64,000 bases of DNA from Nymphaea colorata (lineage: Eukaryota > Streptophyta > Magnoliopsida > Nymphaeales > Nymphaeaceae): contig NC_045147.1 of the NCBI RefSeq assembly GCF_008831285.2, positions 21,406,981 through 21,470,980 of the forward strand. Direction: 5' to 3'. Of this stretch, positions 13,587-26,698 are shown one piece after another. The notes below the pieces were generated by a model, which did no database searches, was not told the DNA's origin, and saw only the letters and a list, made by a program, of their open reading frames with translations. Both the position numbers and the translations under genes were made by a program. Each line of letters opens with the position of its first letter. Within the stretch, counting starts at the first letter, position 1.

Positions 13587-16500
13587 ATGGCTGGTAATGC
13601 TGGTCTCTTCAAATTCTTGAGGCCGAGTCTCCGTCCTCAATCAACTGACATCACGGCTGCCGCCATGTGGGGCGTTGCCTTAACCTCCGGCGCAGTCTGG
13701 CTCATCCAGGTCTCTCTTTCTCTCTCTGTCTGCTTCTCTCTGTCTTATAAAAGAAGCATTTGTGTAGCTTTGAGCTAGTGTGGTCTAGAATTTGTGGTCT
13801 ACAATTCGATGAGATATCTCGCATCTGCTGTTGTTTCTGGTTTATAATGCTTACTGTTGATTGGTGCTGTTCCTTTTTTTTTCTTATTTCTCATCGTTTT
13901 CCCTATATGAAGTTCCTGCGTAGGAAGAAGGCGATCTGATTTAGTCCTACGGTTGATAGTTATGAAATTATAGAAACTGAAACGTCTGATCGTGCCTCCC
14001 ATAAACCCCCTTACGATCCACCTATTCCTTCACAAACTAATCAACAGTCACTAAAATGGACAGTCGAAGGATTTGGCCAATTGAGGCACCACAACGGAGA
14101 TGATGAAATCGTGCCTCCCCCATATCTCCTAGCCGCGGATCTTCCAATTCACAAATGATTCATGAATCAACAAACACTAAGAACGGGCATTAGCGGGATA
14201 TGGTGTTCTTTGGTAAAAATTGATAGAAATTGTTTCCTATAGATCAAGCCCCGTAATATTTCACATTGGGGGCCACGTTCTTGTGGGCATTTCAAACACC
14301 TGGGTATCTTGAAGCTGATTCTGAAGAGAATGAAATATCAAAACTGATTCCTTTTTCTCAAAGATGTGCCTATGTTTGTCAGCGAAGCAGGTTTTCGGTC
14401 CTTTTCTAAAAGAGGGGCCTTTTGCTCAAGCCTGCATATCAGTCATGTTTAATAGGCAATTAACTTTAGTACGCCAATTGCATGTCACATGGATGTTAGA
14501 TTGCACTTGCTTAGACAGAAAGGTACCACGAGTCGGGGAACTGCATACTGGAGTAGGGGACAATTTCCAACTTGTCTAAACGCTCGAGCCAAATTCAAGT
14601 AGAAAACTAAAATCGAGCTCGTCGAATTTGGGCTCAAGTAAGCTCATTTAAGACGTACTTAGAGAACGTTTTTCAGAATGTTAATACAACCCGACCTTGT
14701 CAGTTGTACTCATGGTCTCGTTTGCCTCTTTAAAATGTCAATATTTGAAATTCGCCTTCTGCTGTTCTATTTTTAAATATGCTTTTTCAATGCTTGGAAG
14801 GCTCGAGTGTAGCTGAGCTGAGCTGAGCTCAAGCTCGAGCAGGTTGAGTCAAGTCAAGTTCAAGTTGGTGAACTTGAGCTGGACTCAAGTCTGACTCATG
14901 AATACCGAGCAGCACTGTTTGGACATTGTACGCAATGTTGAGTACTCTTAAAGAAATGACTACTGATGTGAACATCATCCTAAAATGTGAATGGTTTATA
15001 TCATTCACACAATCTCTCTGTAGGATAATTGTCAATGTTTTTCTCCTTGATCGACAGTAAAAACAAAATCATTATTGTTTAATGATAGGCCCAAAGAGAC
15101 GGTTTGCATTAGATTTAAAAGCTTAATTGGCAAAACTAGGTCAGACTCTGGTTGGATAAGGCCCTAACGAGACTAGTAGGGACTAGTTAGCTTGAGTCAG
15201 TCCAAGTCCTTTGACTAAAATAAAATTAGTAAGGAGTTAGAGAGACAGAGACAGAGAGTGAAAAGGAAATATTAGAAAGAGTCAGTGCCAAGTGAGATGC
15301 AGTGAGATCAACTCATCAAAGTAAGGGAGGTTGTATATCAACTTGTACTCCAAATCTTTTCCCTGATGTGAACACTTAGTTACAAATGCTTACTCCTGTG
15401 GCTGCAATTATCCATATATTTCAGAGCCTGCCCACTGCATTATCTTCTGACCATGAATAAGGAATAATCTCTGGTTTGTGTTACTGTCACTTTTTATTTT
15501 CTGTATGGCTCTTAGAATATAAGTTTTTTTATACAAGTTGATATCTTGGTGATAATTATAACGTGAATGGATATCTATGTTCCAGAGTCCGATACGAAGT
15601 GGCCTTTGAAGCTCATTTAGTGTCAAACTTTAAAAATTGTCAAAGCTGAAACATCAGTTACATGTGTATCGGTTATGAATTCAATTAAGTTGTGTTGTGT
15701 ATGGTCGGATAAAACTGTCTGATCCAAGGGTTTGTGAAACGTAGGTTCGAATGGAAGTTGGATTATCTTCTAAAAATTTGAATTTCAATAGTCTTCGACT
15801 GGATTGAAAGTATATAAAGATGCTTATGTTATAACTGTTGCTTTAGATGTTCAGTGGTGTTGCCTAGATATTTCTGTGGATTCCGTCAATTAGATTGATT
15901 GCAAAACTATATGCATTTGATATAGATAAACAGCTCTTAGTGTTTGGTGATGGTGTTCTGATGGGCAAGCAAGGAATTGTTATGCATCTTTAGACCATTT
16001 ATTTTGGCTTCAAATGTTTAGATGAGAAGCTCATTTTGTCTTGAAGTGGATATGATAAGATCACCAATGGATAGAGCCTAGTTTCTTAATCTCTTTTTAC
16101 ACTCGAAGATCATGGCCTTAGAGCTTAGAAGCTTCCTATCCAGAGACAAGATTGTTCATTTAGTCTGTTTGTCATTCTGCTTTATGAGCTAGAGCAACTT
16201 ACCAACCATTTCCTCCTTGTGGTCCATAAATCTAGTAGATTCAGTCATGTCAGCACGGGATTGTGGATGCTGATTGCAAAGCACGTAAAAATTACCAGTA
16301 CTTCTAATGCAACTTTATTCTTCCTTGCTAGGAACTTCTTGTCCTTTCTTTAGAAAGAAAGGGAAAGAACTCACTCGTGAGGGATGGTCTTTAGGTTCAG
16401 GGCATGCTTATTGCATTTTTTAATGATGCTTCTAAAAAATTTCTTACTTTTTGGCACCCGATACATGCTTTTGTGCTTGGAATGCTGTAATGGCATTTTT

Positions 16501-17086
16501 TTGGAGCTGTTGAAGCATAAAGACCCTTCCAAAAAACACGTTCACAATTTGAAGCAGAAACACGCATGTCCATGTTTGTGGACAGACGCATGTATATAAA
16601 ATTATAAATATATGCTATGCAGCATATACTTCAGACAAATTCAGCTTCTGAAAATACATACATATGTTCAGTATTGCTTGTTATGAAGTGTGCTTTTGTT
16701 TGCATACATTTGACAATAAACTTGAATTTTGAACGTCAAGCTTTCAACATGTAGTGTAAGCTGTTGATTTGTTTTCTTACTAAAAAAATCTGAAGCATGA
16801 ACATCATCAATTTTTAACATGTTTTCTCTAATAAATCAATGACCATAAAGTTAAATTACATTAACGACATGCAAAACCATATAAAAAAAGGTGCTTGTAT
16901 TTGTCCGAGATGGTGTAACGACTATCTTAAAAAAGAAAAAATCCTTATACAATTTATTTTGCTTTGCCGTCTTATTTTCTTTCTCCTGACTTTAACTCAT
17001 TTCACTTTTTCATTTGGATGCCTTTGCAGCCATTTGATTGGTTGAAGAAGCAATTTGCTTCTCCACCTGCAGAGGGAAGCGCATGA
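13587..17086 (+). CDS. QCR10: Cytochrome bc1 complex subunit 10 (6.7-kDa QCR10 protein), two exons
   Basis: Exon 1 is 13587-13709 and exon 2 is 17030-17086, giving 59 residues and ending in TGA. The donor is CAG|gtctct and the acceptor is tttgcag|CCA, both in phase 0. The protein begins MAGNAGLFKF, has one membrane segment (about residues 25-42, with AAAMWGV and GAVWLIQPFDW) and a short tail ending EGSA. This matches the plant ubiquinol-cytochrome c reductase 6.7-kDa subunit, a single-span component of mitochondrial complex III in the inner membrane. The second exon codes for only 18 residues and is too short for ORF callers. The 3.3-kb intron is more than eighteen times the length of the coding sequence. 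It contains repeat debris with gctcgag-type motifs at about 14.58-14.90 kb. Confidence 0.88.
14580..14910. repeat. ctcgag/gagctc-rich repeat debris in the QCR10 intron
   Basis: Many short phrases of gctcgag, gagctc, caagttc and actcaag occur in both orientations, including gctgagctgagctgagctc at about 14813. The same vocabulary appears at 32.1-32.45 kb, suggesting one family of non-autonomous elements. Ends cannot be fixed here. Confidence 0.45.
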
Positions 17087-18370
17087 AGCTTCTGGGTATC
17101 TTTTGGATTGTCAAGTTTCTTGGATAACTCAGACTTGGATATTCTCAAATAATTTTGGTCCTTGAGGTACAGAAGTAGCTTTTGGAGCCTGTTTAGGTAA
17201 ATAGGATATGATCCAAGGCTCCTGCTCAATTGCTTTGAGAAATTTGTGTCCACAACTTTGTTCTCAATGCTTGCCTCTGGCTGCTTCTTTGAAAATTTTC
17301 CGAGTTGATGAATAAATTCACATTCTATTTTAAGCTTTACTTGTTTCTGTCTTTTTTTTTTACTGCAAAGTCTAGCAGTTGGACATTCCTTGTGCCAATA
17401 AGCTCGCGCTGACGGATGTTGAGGTTTTGCACCATCGCGTGTCAATTGTTTCACACCAGTTAGCAATTGTGTGGATGATCTCTTAAATTTTCTACTCTAG
17501 TGCCTTCTGTCCCTCTCTCTCTCTCTCTCTCTCTCTCACTCGCACATGGAGGGAGGAACATGCATTGACCAGGCTTGCTCTCTTTGAAGTTCCCATTGAT
17601 AAGCCCGCATGGGTTAAGCTAAAAGGTAATGACAAACTGGGATGAGCAATAAACAAGCTTGCTCTTAGTATTTAGGCCTCCTCATGGTTGAGCTGTAGAC
17701 GTGTTCGTTAAGGTTTAGTAACAAATCTCGTTAAGCATGACTGAGTCGAGTGCATCCATGTTAAGCATGTAATGGCTCGTTTCGTTTCCATGACTATTTC
17801 AGCTTCCAGTGGATGATAAAAACTTAAGAATGATAATACAGACGGCAACCGATGCGCTTTAACTGATAGAGGGTTTTTACGGAGGATCAAGAATGGACTG
17901 TTTTGATAGTTTGATGTTTTTGACCGTGCGCCTTGCAGCCCGTCTAATACGATACAGACGACAACCAATCGACAATATTGGAAAGTAAAAATATTACGAG
18001 TTCCAATTTCATGGAGAATGAAAAGAACATTTTGTTTGTCATATTTCTTTTTGTCAATAAAACTACTTAAAATATCCTTTAGCTGACTGCTATAGATGAG
18101 AAAATAAGAAACAATTTGGTTTCCTCACGTTGTAACAGACAGAATGGGCTCTTTTAAGAATTCAATGAAGAGAAACATTGCCAAAATTTGGAAGAAAAAG
18201 AAAAAGGAAATCTAAGAAACCTTTTGTAAATCACTCTTTCAGCTCACATAAAAACTCATAACCTGTATCTTATCAGGCATCAATTTTTTTTCATATCCGA
18301 TTTATTTAAAACAGTTCAGGTGGATATCCGGTTCAAATCGAATATAAATAACATTTTTATACCAGCAAAA

Positions 18371-18616
18371 GAAAACGTCGTGCAACGTCCCCTATGTTCC
18401 GTTTAGAAGCTCGATACGGCTTCAAAACCAAGCACAAGCCAACTCCAGTAACATGTCTCTGCATTATTCATGTCCTCTTGAATAATATTTTACTACCAGA
18501 AAGGGAGAAGAAAAAGAACGTCGTGCATCGTCTTGTCCCACGTTCCGCATGAACACGATATAACTTGAAACTCAGCACAAGACGGCAGGGAACACATCCA
18601 GCACACTTTCTAATTA
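18371..18616. repeat. Imperfect tandem duplication, ~145-bp unit
   Basis: aacgtcgtgcaacgtc...gttccg...agcacaag...attattcatg (from 18373) is followed by aacgtcgtgcatcgtc...gttccg...agcacaag...attatttatg (from 18518). The copies are clearly related but diverged. Confidence 0.6.
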
Positions 18617-19529
18617 TTTATGTATAAGGGGCAACAATTACATGAAATTATGAACTCAAGTGAAAGGTATAAGGCACCCAGACTTCAGGAACATAACCAC
18701 GCACCAATTAGGAAAAGGCAAATAAGATCCCTTCGGAGTGACGCTTATTTACAACGTACCCTCCAATCACACCAACTTCTTGCTTTCACCACCTTCTGTA
18801 TGACTCTCTACTTTGATTCTATATGCATAAAAGGCAAGGACGGAGCCACTGCATGAAAAGCATTAATTTCTCAGAAACTGCGGACGATTAACAAGCATTA
18901 TGTTTGAAAATTGGGAAACCTCAGAAGCACCCATCTATTTATAGCGCATGACGGATGGAACACAGAAGTTAAAGAACGCAAAAAGCTACAATAGCTGCCA
19001 TCATGCATTACTCGGAAAAGGTACCCACAGTTCAACCAGCAATTGACACGCCTCAGTTTTACCTCATTAGCTGCATATGCAAAGATGGTACCCATGCCAA
19101 AGAATTTCAAGGTAGTGCTGTATCACAACAATGATGCCTGCTTGTAGGTCACAAACTTCAGTAGAACTCGTGCACATTGATCACAAATATGAGATGGCAA
19201 GATACAATGTGATTATTTTCATGCCCATGATAACTGACTTGATTGTGTCAAGGCTCAAAAAACAGTAAAAAGAACACACACACATACATAATTACATATA
19301 TATCAAACAATATAGTCAGTATTTGAAATATATGTGAAATCACGTGAATACTTTTGTAGAGAATACTTTTTTCTAATATGAGAAAAAATGAGAAGATTTT
19401 ATTAATTATTTTAATTTACAAGTGAAACCCTCATGGCACCGTCTCTCCCCCTTATCTCTCACTCTATCTGGTGATATTTTTTGCCTCTCTATCCCGCCAA
19501 TCATCCTCCAGCCAGAGGTCTTTCTCTTG

Positions 19530-19537
<8 letters not shown>

Positions 19538-19569
<32 letters not shown>

Positions 19570-19616
19570 AGCTCTTTGGTCACCAGAAACCAGTCCACCT
19601 GCACTCTGGCTGCCGA

Positions 19617-19671
<55 letters not shown>
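19538..19671. repeat. Two long (CT)n microsatellites
   Basis: CT runs at about 19538-19565 and 19620-19671 are separated by 55 bp of ordinary sequence. All overlapping Ser-Leu and Arg-Glu reading frames come from these runs. Confidence 0.95.
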
Positions 19672-19675
<4 letters not shown>

Positions 19676-20381
19676 GGGTAAGTTCCTATTGATGTGGTTT
19701 CTTCACTGTCGACATCCATCACTGAATGTCGACCACCTCCTCCATCGCCATGCAACGTTTGTCAACTAGGTGGAGCATAACGTAGGGAAAATGACACTGT
19801 AAAACTACAATGGACTGTCAACTTAAAACACTTAAAAAGGTTTTCCACGTTAATGTTTGGAATGGGTCTGAACCAGACCCTATCCAAACATACCCAATTG
19901 GTCTGACATACCCATCTCAAAGAGAAGCCATATCAACATGGGTACACCAGGTCAACCACCGTACACCAGCCTAGTCATGAGGGTTACTAAGCTTAGTACA
20001 TATTATCAGTTTATATGTCAATTCCATCAAGTTACATCACCTTTTCTGTTGATGCCTGTTAATCAAATTACACGTTTCACATTGATAGAAACTCTTATTT
20101 GTTATTATCCATCCTCTTCCACATACAACACATTCAAAACGACATTTATGCCAGACATATCTAATAGATGCTTTTATTCTCCAAATTATCTCAGTAAGAT
20201 TAATTTAGAAAAAACATCTAGTTACAGAAGAAGCACTCAGTGTCACCTATATATGTTCTCCACCAGCACCTTTGTACAAGAAGTCCTCAAACAAAATTAT
20301 TATTCAATGCAACAGAAGTTATGGTTTATCTAAACTAAATAATGCCTTTTTCTTGAGTAAAGAAACCACCTTAACCAAAAT

Positions 20382-22266
20382 CTACAACATGCAAATTATA
20401 CACGCAAAGAAGCCCACGCCAGTAACACCATCAATTAGGGCATAAGCAGGAACAGCAAAGGCCAAAGCTGACATAAGCAAAATTGTTCTACCATGCTCTA
20501 ATGGAACTTCTGCAAGCCTATGCAATCAAAATTCATCAATATGATGAGTTTATACTAATTTTACTACTAAATAAAGATGATAATCCTTGCATCATTCTTC
20601 TGAATTGATAGGAACATGAATAATTTGCTGAGAAAACCAATAAATCAGCATCAGCGCGTAAATCAAATATAACAAAAAGATTGAGAAAAGGCATATCAGG
20701 ACCTGATAAGAGCCACAGCTGCAGTCCAAATGCATGGTCTCTGCAAGAAGGCGCTACAAATAATGAGTTACCAGGTACTTTATTTTCCGATATAGTAGAG
20801 TCAATAAAACACATGTACATCGAGACATAATCTTGGGTCAAGTCCGGATATGCATGTGTCTGTGTATGAGAGAGAGAGAAAGAGGAAGAGAAGACCAGGA
20901 ATCAACTACAAGAACACTGAAAAATAGGTGGACAATAAATTCGATCAAACTAAATAAACAGGTACTTGCATTGGCCAGGATTGTCAAGACCTGCATCTAT
21001 CCCTAGATACTACGAATTTTTGGCTCAAAAAAGTCATTAAGTTCATCCAAGCTCGTCTACCAACCTTCTTAATTCATATGGTTATGACAACCATGAGGCT
21101 TCACCAGCAACTTATTGCCAAAACTTAATAAACTACAAGGCTCAATCCTCCTTTGAAGCTCTGCAGCTAAATCCATGTTCCCCATACTGGTAGGCACATT
21201 GGAACCACCAGGCCCACAAGAAGAATATATTAAGAAGGTGATTTTCCAAGTCATAGCTACCAAATGCAAACAAACATGACCTTAGTCAAGGTCAACATCA
21301 AGTCAATAGAACTCAATTTAGGGCCTTAGTATCATCTTCCTTATTAGAAAGTTGAAACTAGTCAGCATGCTATAGCTGGACCTCTACAATTTCTGCATGC
21401 CAACTTCCGAAGCTGAGTCTTCCTTACAGTATGTTCCTGATCAGCCATGAGATGCTCAGGGGAGACTCTAAGCTTTTCCTTAGTATCATCTTCCTTATTA
21501 GAAAGTTGAAACTAGTCAGCATGCTATAGCTGGACTTCTACAATTTCTGCATGCCAACTTCCGAAGCTGAGTCTTCATTTCAGTATGTTCCTGATCAGCC
21601 ATGAGATGCTCAGGAGAGACTCTGAGCTTTTCCTAAGAACAACCTATTTTAAGTTCCTTGGAAATTGGCATGAAAAAACATTACAGAAACAAACTACATG
21701 AGTAAAAAGATGAAAATATATAAAGACCCATGAGATTTTCTCTTATGCATATTGGAGATACTCAGTTTGCTATACCCAGGAGATCTGAGGTAAGCAAATG
21801 TAGCCTAAAAGAATTTTGATACATCATATCAAAATCACCTTAGATAAATCATTTGATAATGATATGGCATGCTGATATTCTTTGTGAATGATGCAGTCTT
21901 CTTGTTCCTTCAGTTTCTCCCTTTAACTACTACTGTTATACCTTTAGCTTTTCCCTCCTATGACTAACAGTCATGACCATAGCAAGAAAATAATGTCAAT
22001 TGTCACCTACTTGTATCAGCGCCATCAATTATTATATAAAAGATATGTCACATGGGTACTGCTTTTTATGGAGCAGTACCCGTACGATACGGGTATGATA
22101 CCATATGGGTACTGGTCCACCCATCGATATGTCCCGGGTACGATAAACCATAACAGGTACAGTCAACATACCCAGGGCCAATTCATCTTTTTTTGGACTC
22201 GGTCAACATTGACCAAGTCCCATCTCTGTCTGAAAATTAGGGTTTTCTTTTTTATTTTTTTGCATT

Positions 22267-22322
<56 letters not shown>

Positions 22323-25300
22323 GCCATACGCATGTTTTTTGAAAATGGTTTGTACCAAACATCAGCACCCGTAACCGCACCCAGTGCTATCTGTATCGCA
22401 CGATACGGACCCATATCGTATGATACGTATCGAATAGGTTTGAAAAACCTATTCGACATGCCTACAATACAAGGGCCCATATTGTGAACCGATACACCCT
22501 TGTATCGTATGATACAAGGATAAAATGACTTTTTTGTATCTTTTACAAAAAAACCCTCGCTTCATCTTTCTAAACAAGTCTAAAAGTTGTGAGGGGGAAG
22601 TTTTACTAGTTCTTCTACAAAAATTTCTCATTTATGTGATAAATCATTGATTTAGGGGAGAACTCACTGGTGGAGAAGAAGGTTTACTCATGGCCCCATG
22701 GGAGAGACCTTGAGTGATGATAATCACGATATATTATATGTTGTGAACTTGTAATGTAATCTAAAACACTTTAAAGTTTAAAATTTAAACATTAAACTTG
22801 TGATAGACGCTTATTATGTTATTATGAATTTCTTATTTCTAATTTCTAAATGTGTTAGATGTAATGGTACGCTACATTTGTGATACGTTACAATAGAGTG
22901 CATAGGTCGGCCCGACCGATACACGTTATGATACGCCTTTTACAACATTGACCGTACCTATGTGCCATAGCATAAAGATCATTGATGAGCAGCACCCTAG
23001 AGAAGCCACTTGAACAACATTTGATCCTAGCAAGCAATGCAAATCATTCATTTCCTAGTAAAGTATGAGATCATGTACAACCATCCCAATTTAGTGGAAG
23101 CTGTTACAAACTTACAACACAACTGATTTACCACCAAACTCTCAGCTCAAAACTGAATTTAGTTTTTATCAATTGTCTCGAACATCCCATCCCACCCATT
23201 TCTACACAAACCAACCACACTGTTTCCTACGAGAGCCATCTCATAGTTTTCTACACTTTTCCAGTTGCCAGCTTTGTCACCTTCTTTTGTAGATTCAAGC
23301 ACAAGCGAAATTAGGTATGCTGTGGCTACAGTCAAGCAATGAACTAAAAAACTAGTGATTTTGGTATGACTAGCTCAAAAATCAGGATAATATACCTGAC
23401 AAAACAATAGGAGCTCCCGAACAAAAAGGATAGCTGCAATTCCTGTAGAAACAACGCAAACTTGTAAAGGCTTCTGACACATAGTATTTATCACATGCTT
23501 TCACCTCTAATGCATGTTGCACTATCATGCATGTGGACGCAACTTATGTGCTATAAAAGTCCAGGGAAATACACCTACCTGTTTGACCCTTCAAAAATAA
23601 AGGAGAAGATTTTCCCTCTTTCCATGCTCTTAAACTTAATATACTTAATGACAAAAGAGCACCACCCAGAACCATGCCGAACCGAATAGAAGGAATGCTT
23701 CCAGTAAGCATAAAGGAAAGAAAACCTCCAACAGATAGAAGTGCACCTGAATGACCATAACAAGTTTAGCTAATAAATCATTTTCAAGAGGGCCTATCAT
23801 TAACAGCTTTTGCAAAAAAGCAAATAAACTGCACAATAGATGTCGTCATCAATACCATAGGGAATGCCGATGAAAAAATCACGAACTTCAGATATTTCTC
23901 TGAGTTCAGGAGCTTGAGAAGCAAAAGTTTCTACAATATCCTTCACTGGCTCTGGAGAATTCTCTGCTGCAGTAGAAAGATATTGTTTGCCCTCTGTGCT
24001 AACTCCTTCTGCAAGGATAGCCATATCTTGTCTAGCTTTCTCTGCCTGTCCCTTCAACTGCTCAGACATTTGCTTAAGGATTACTACCGCTTGCTGTGAG
24101 TACAGCTCATATGCCTCCTGCGACATGTTCTGCATGTTTATTGCATACGATTTAAGGGATTCTATTGTCTTTATCCATACTTCTTTTGTTTCCTCTGCCT
24201 GCTTCTCGATCTCGCTCTTAACCTTTTCCACATCAACATCCGAATGCTCCTGGGCAAACAATTATGATCACAAACACTAAACAAGAATATTTTGAACAAG
24301 AAACTCAAATATTCACAACTGAAAATGATCAAGTTAGTCCTGAAGACCTCTGTATGCACCATAAGAACATATTCTTGAAAAGGCCATCAAAGATAGAAGG
24401 GATTCTAAAACCAACTCCTGGTACAAACTACAAACACATGGGCTCCAGCACATTCATATTCACTAATCCATAAAGGCAAACCCCAGAAATCATATATACA
24501 CCATTTAAGCATCACATGACGAAAGTATTGAGAGAATCCCCATCAGTAACCAAATTATAAATAACTTTTAGCTCTAGTCAAATTTAACAAAAAGGGAAAA
24601 AAAGGGTGGCAACATGCCTATTTCTAAAATAAACCAGCTCAAACTTATCAGCCTTAAAAACACCCCAAAACAAAAATCCTTAGTTTGACATAACAACAAA
24701 AAACGAATGTAATCATTCAAACGGAAAAGATGTATAATTCGTTTCATGTTACACTACACATACAATTAGTATTTTTTAAGCTCATCCGTTAAGGCGTTCG
24801 CAATTTACATGGTCCATGCAACCCACCTGTCGGAATCATAACTCCTGACTCAGTTCCGTATCCCCAAAACATGTTAGGAAAAAAAATCGAATGCTAATCA
24901 AGTGGATATTGGACAAAAAATGCCAAAATGGAACATATGTTGGGCTAAAGATCCAGCTAACACCAAGAACAACCTAAAACCTTAGCGCGCAAGGCAACCA
25001 TGATTTATTTACAGTTCCAGCAAATCAAAAAGGAACTGTCACATCACTTCCTGCAAGGGAAGAAAGCAGTTTGGCTAAACTTACGCTAGCAAATACTTGA
25101 AAGCTATTAAAAGTGTATCCGTTTAATTTACGTAGTAATCCCACAACAAAAATCTCCTTAAGTAACCAAGGAACCGGTGCATTTCATTTCCTTTTATCGC
25201 CAAGGGCTTCGTTTCGAGCCCAAAACTCAAACAAACGAAATCTTGAATCACGAAAACCCGAATGATCTTTCCCCTTGCAAGCGGCAATGCATCCCCGCCT

Positions 25301-25860
25301 CATTTGAGAAGCAAATCATGCCCATTTCGGACCAACCAATGCATGAACACAATGCACGTGAAGCATTACTAAAGTCAGGATACTCAAGAAAACCTAACAG
25401 AGAAGCAACGGAAATTATAATCCTTCAACTGCAAAGACCAAGGCAAGAATCACAACACTATAATGTTTCCTGAGAATGAGAATTCAATAAATTATACCAC
25501 ACCCTTTTTGGCTCTTTCTTCACAAGTGTAGTAAAATAACGTTCGAAGAAATGATTGAAAGTAAGCAAAGCCGAAACCCTGCACCTAACGACGATAAGAA
25601 ACTAGAGGTGATACCGATCCTTCGCGGGAAGCGGTGGCCGGAGGGATCACTCGACCATGAAAGAGCGTCAGCCTCCGGGTCGGATTGACTAGACAAAGGC
25701 GACGGTACTCTCCCACGCCCTTCCGCTTCAGAAAGGATCCGGCGCCGGGGAAGGCGAGAAGAAGCGGACCGCCGCTCGCCCGTGGCAGAGCAGGCCCGGT
25801 TCCTCTCGCAGTCAAACCAGGGTTTCCTTGAGAGACGAGGAACTCAGAGACGGCGGTCAT
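20382..25860 (-). CDS. FAX3: FATTY ACID EXPORT 3-like chloroplast membrane protein, six exons
   Basis: Exons read 25860-25615, 24249-23856, 23746-23579, 23442-23396, 20740-20703 and 20517-20382. Reading phase is kept at every GT-AG junction, giving 342 residues, close to the family size as I recall it. Exon 1 is a Ser/Arg/Pro-rich transit-peptide-like segment. Exon 2 (about residues 83-213) is a charged amphipathic helical region with DVDVEKVKSEIEKQ and SQEAYELYSQQAVV, characteristic of FAX3. Exons 3-4 are the TMEM14-type membrane part (IRFGMVLGGALL, then FLKGQTGIAAILFVREL). FAX proteins move free fatty acids across the inner plastid envelope. The start is the ATG at 25860; the codon four upstream is TTG. 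Exons 1-4 are secure. Exons 5-6 fit in phase and add a last hydrophobic segment (ILLMSALAFAVPAYALIDGV), but they do not resemble the C-terminus I remember and are tentative. Confidence 0.78.
21324..21631. repeat. Recent tandem duplication, 154-bp unit, two copies
   Basis: The unit starting ccttagtatcatcttcc at 21324 repeats at 21478 with only a few mismatches (such as ggacctc/ggacttc, cttac/catttc, gggga/gagag). It lies inside the large fourth intron of the FAX3-like gene on the opposite strand. Confidence 0.92.
22060..22540. repeat. gatacg/cgtatc-rich inverted-motif region
   Basis: Many copies of gatacg, cgtatc, tatcgta and gtatgatac occur in both orientations (for example gtatcgtatgatac near 22502), with related phrases again at about 22880-22950. 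This looks like a decayed transposable element with sub-terminal repeats, inside the FAX3-like intron. No coding capacity. Confidence 0.45.
22267..22321. repeat. Compound microsatellite (CT)n(AT)n(GT)n
   Basis: Three dinucleotide arrays directly abut: CT to about 22283, AT to about 22303, then GT to 22321. Confidence 0.95.
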
Positions 25861-26666
25861 GGCGACAGACAAGAAGAAGACTGAAGCAAGAGAGGGAGGA
25901 CGGCTATGCTGAGATCTCTCTCTCTCGGGGTTTTACTTGTCGAATGGGCGGGCTCCATCTTGGTCGCTTTCCCTCCTGACAACGACAAGAGTCGTTGCAA
26001 CCCAACAAAGAGAATTTATCCATCAGGACCAAAACGTTTCTACAATTTAAAAAAAGCGCGCTCCACTTACATTTATTTTGATGTAACACAGTGCATTTTG
26101 AGAAACTCCTTTTTGCAACTTCTGCAATCATCACCAGTTCTTTAAATGAATATGGAGCAGATCTGGACCTTAGTTGAACCCGATACAGTCGTACATATAT
26201 ACGATTAACCTCATCTCCCAAGTTGAGGCTTAAAAACCGATCTAGGATGAAGAAACAAAACAAATCGCATCACCTATCTCACCTTATTATGGTAAATCTT
26301 TTATGAAACTTAACAGTGTTTTCTTTCAAAGATAATTGTTGCTTTTGATAGGCCAAATGTGTAGTAGACCTCATCACATTTCATGATGAATCCCCGAGTT
26401 TCAAACAACTTTGTCTCCCTGTTTTCTCTCACGAAAGTCGATCAAAAGCTCTCTACAATAATGTGTATACAAAAAAAAAAAAAAAATGTTGTTAAGGAGC
26501 ATTAATCCCAAGGTGTTACTAAAGATATAACTATTGTTTTTGCTCCGTACTCACCCCTTGTACCAAATAACTAGGTTCATGATGTATCAAATGTTTATGG
26601 CGTTTTCAGTGACAATTTTAGTGTTCTAGTCATAAATTTTTTATTTTTAATCACTTGACAAACAGC

Positions 26667-26698
<32 letters not shown>

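Larger units (their letters stand above)
17087..20381. other. Intergenic spacer between QCR10 and FAX3-like genes
   Basis: The first few hundred bases are probably the QCR10 3' UTR. A (CT)n tract lies at 17513-17537. A duplicated segment lies at 18371-18616 and larger CT arrays at 19538-19671. The stretch 18.6-19.1 kb is less AT-biased, but I see no reading frame with splice support; it could be untranslated sequence of an unrecognised transcript. Confidence 0.5.

Noticed and set aside
17002-17466. 154-codon minus-strand frame opposite the QCR10 last exon
   Set aside because: It runs antisense through QCR10 exon 2 and its 3' flank, with no recognisable domain; likely chance.
19422-19769. Several overlapping Ser/Leu-rich and Arg/Glu-rich reading frames
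   Set aside because: They are translations of (CT)n microsatellites in all frames and have no splice, start or domain support.
25585-25872. Start of the FAX3-like protein at 25872
   Set aside because: The codon at 25872 is TTG; the first ATG in frame is at 25860.
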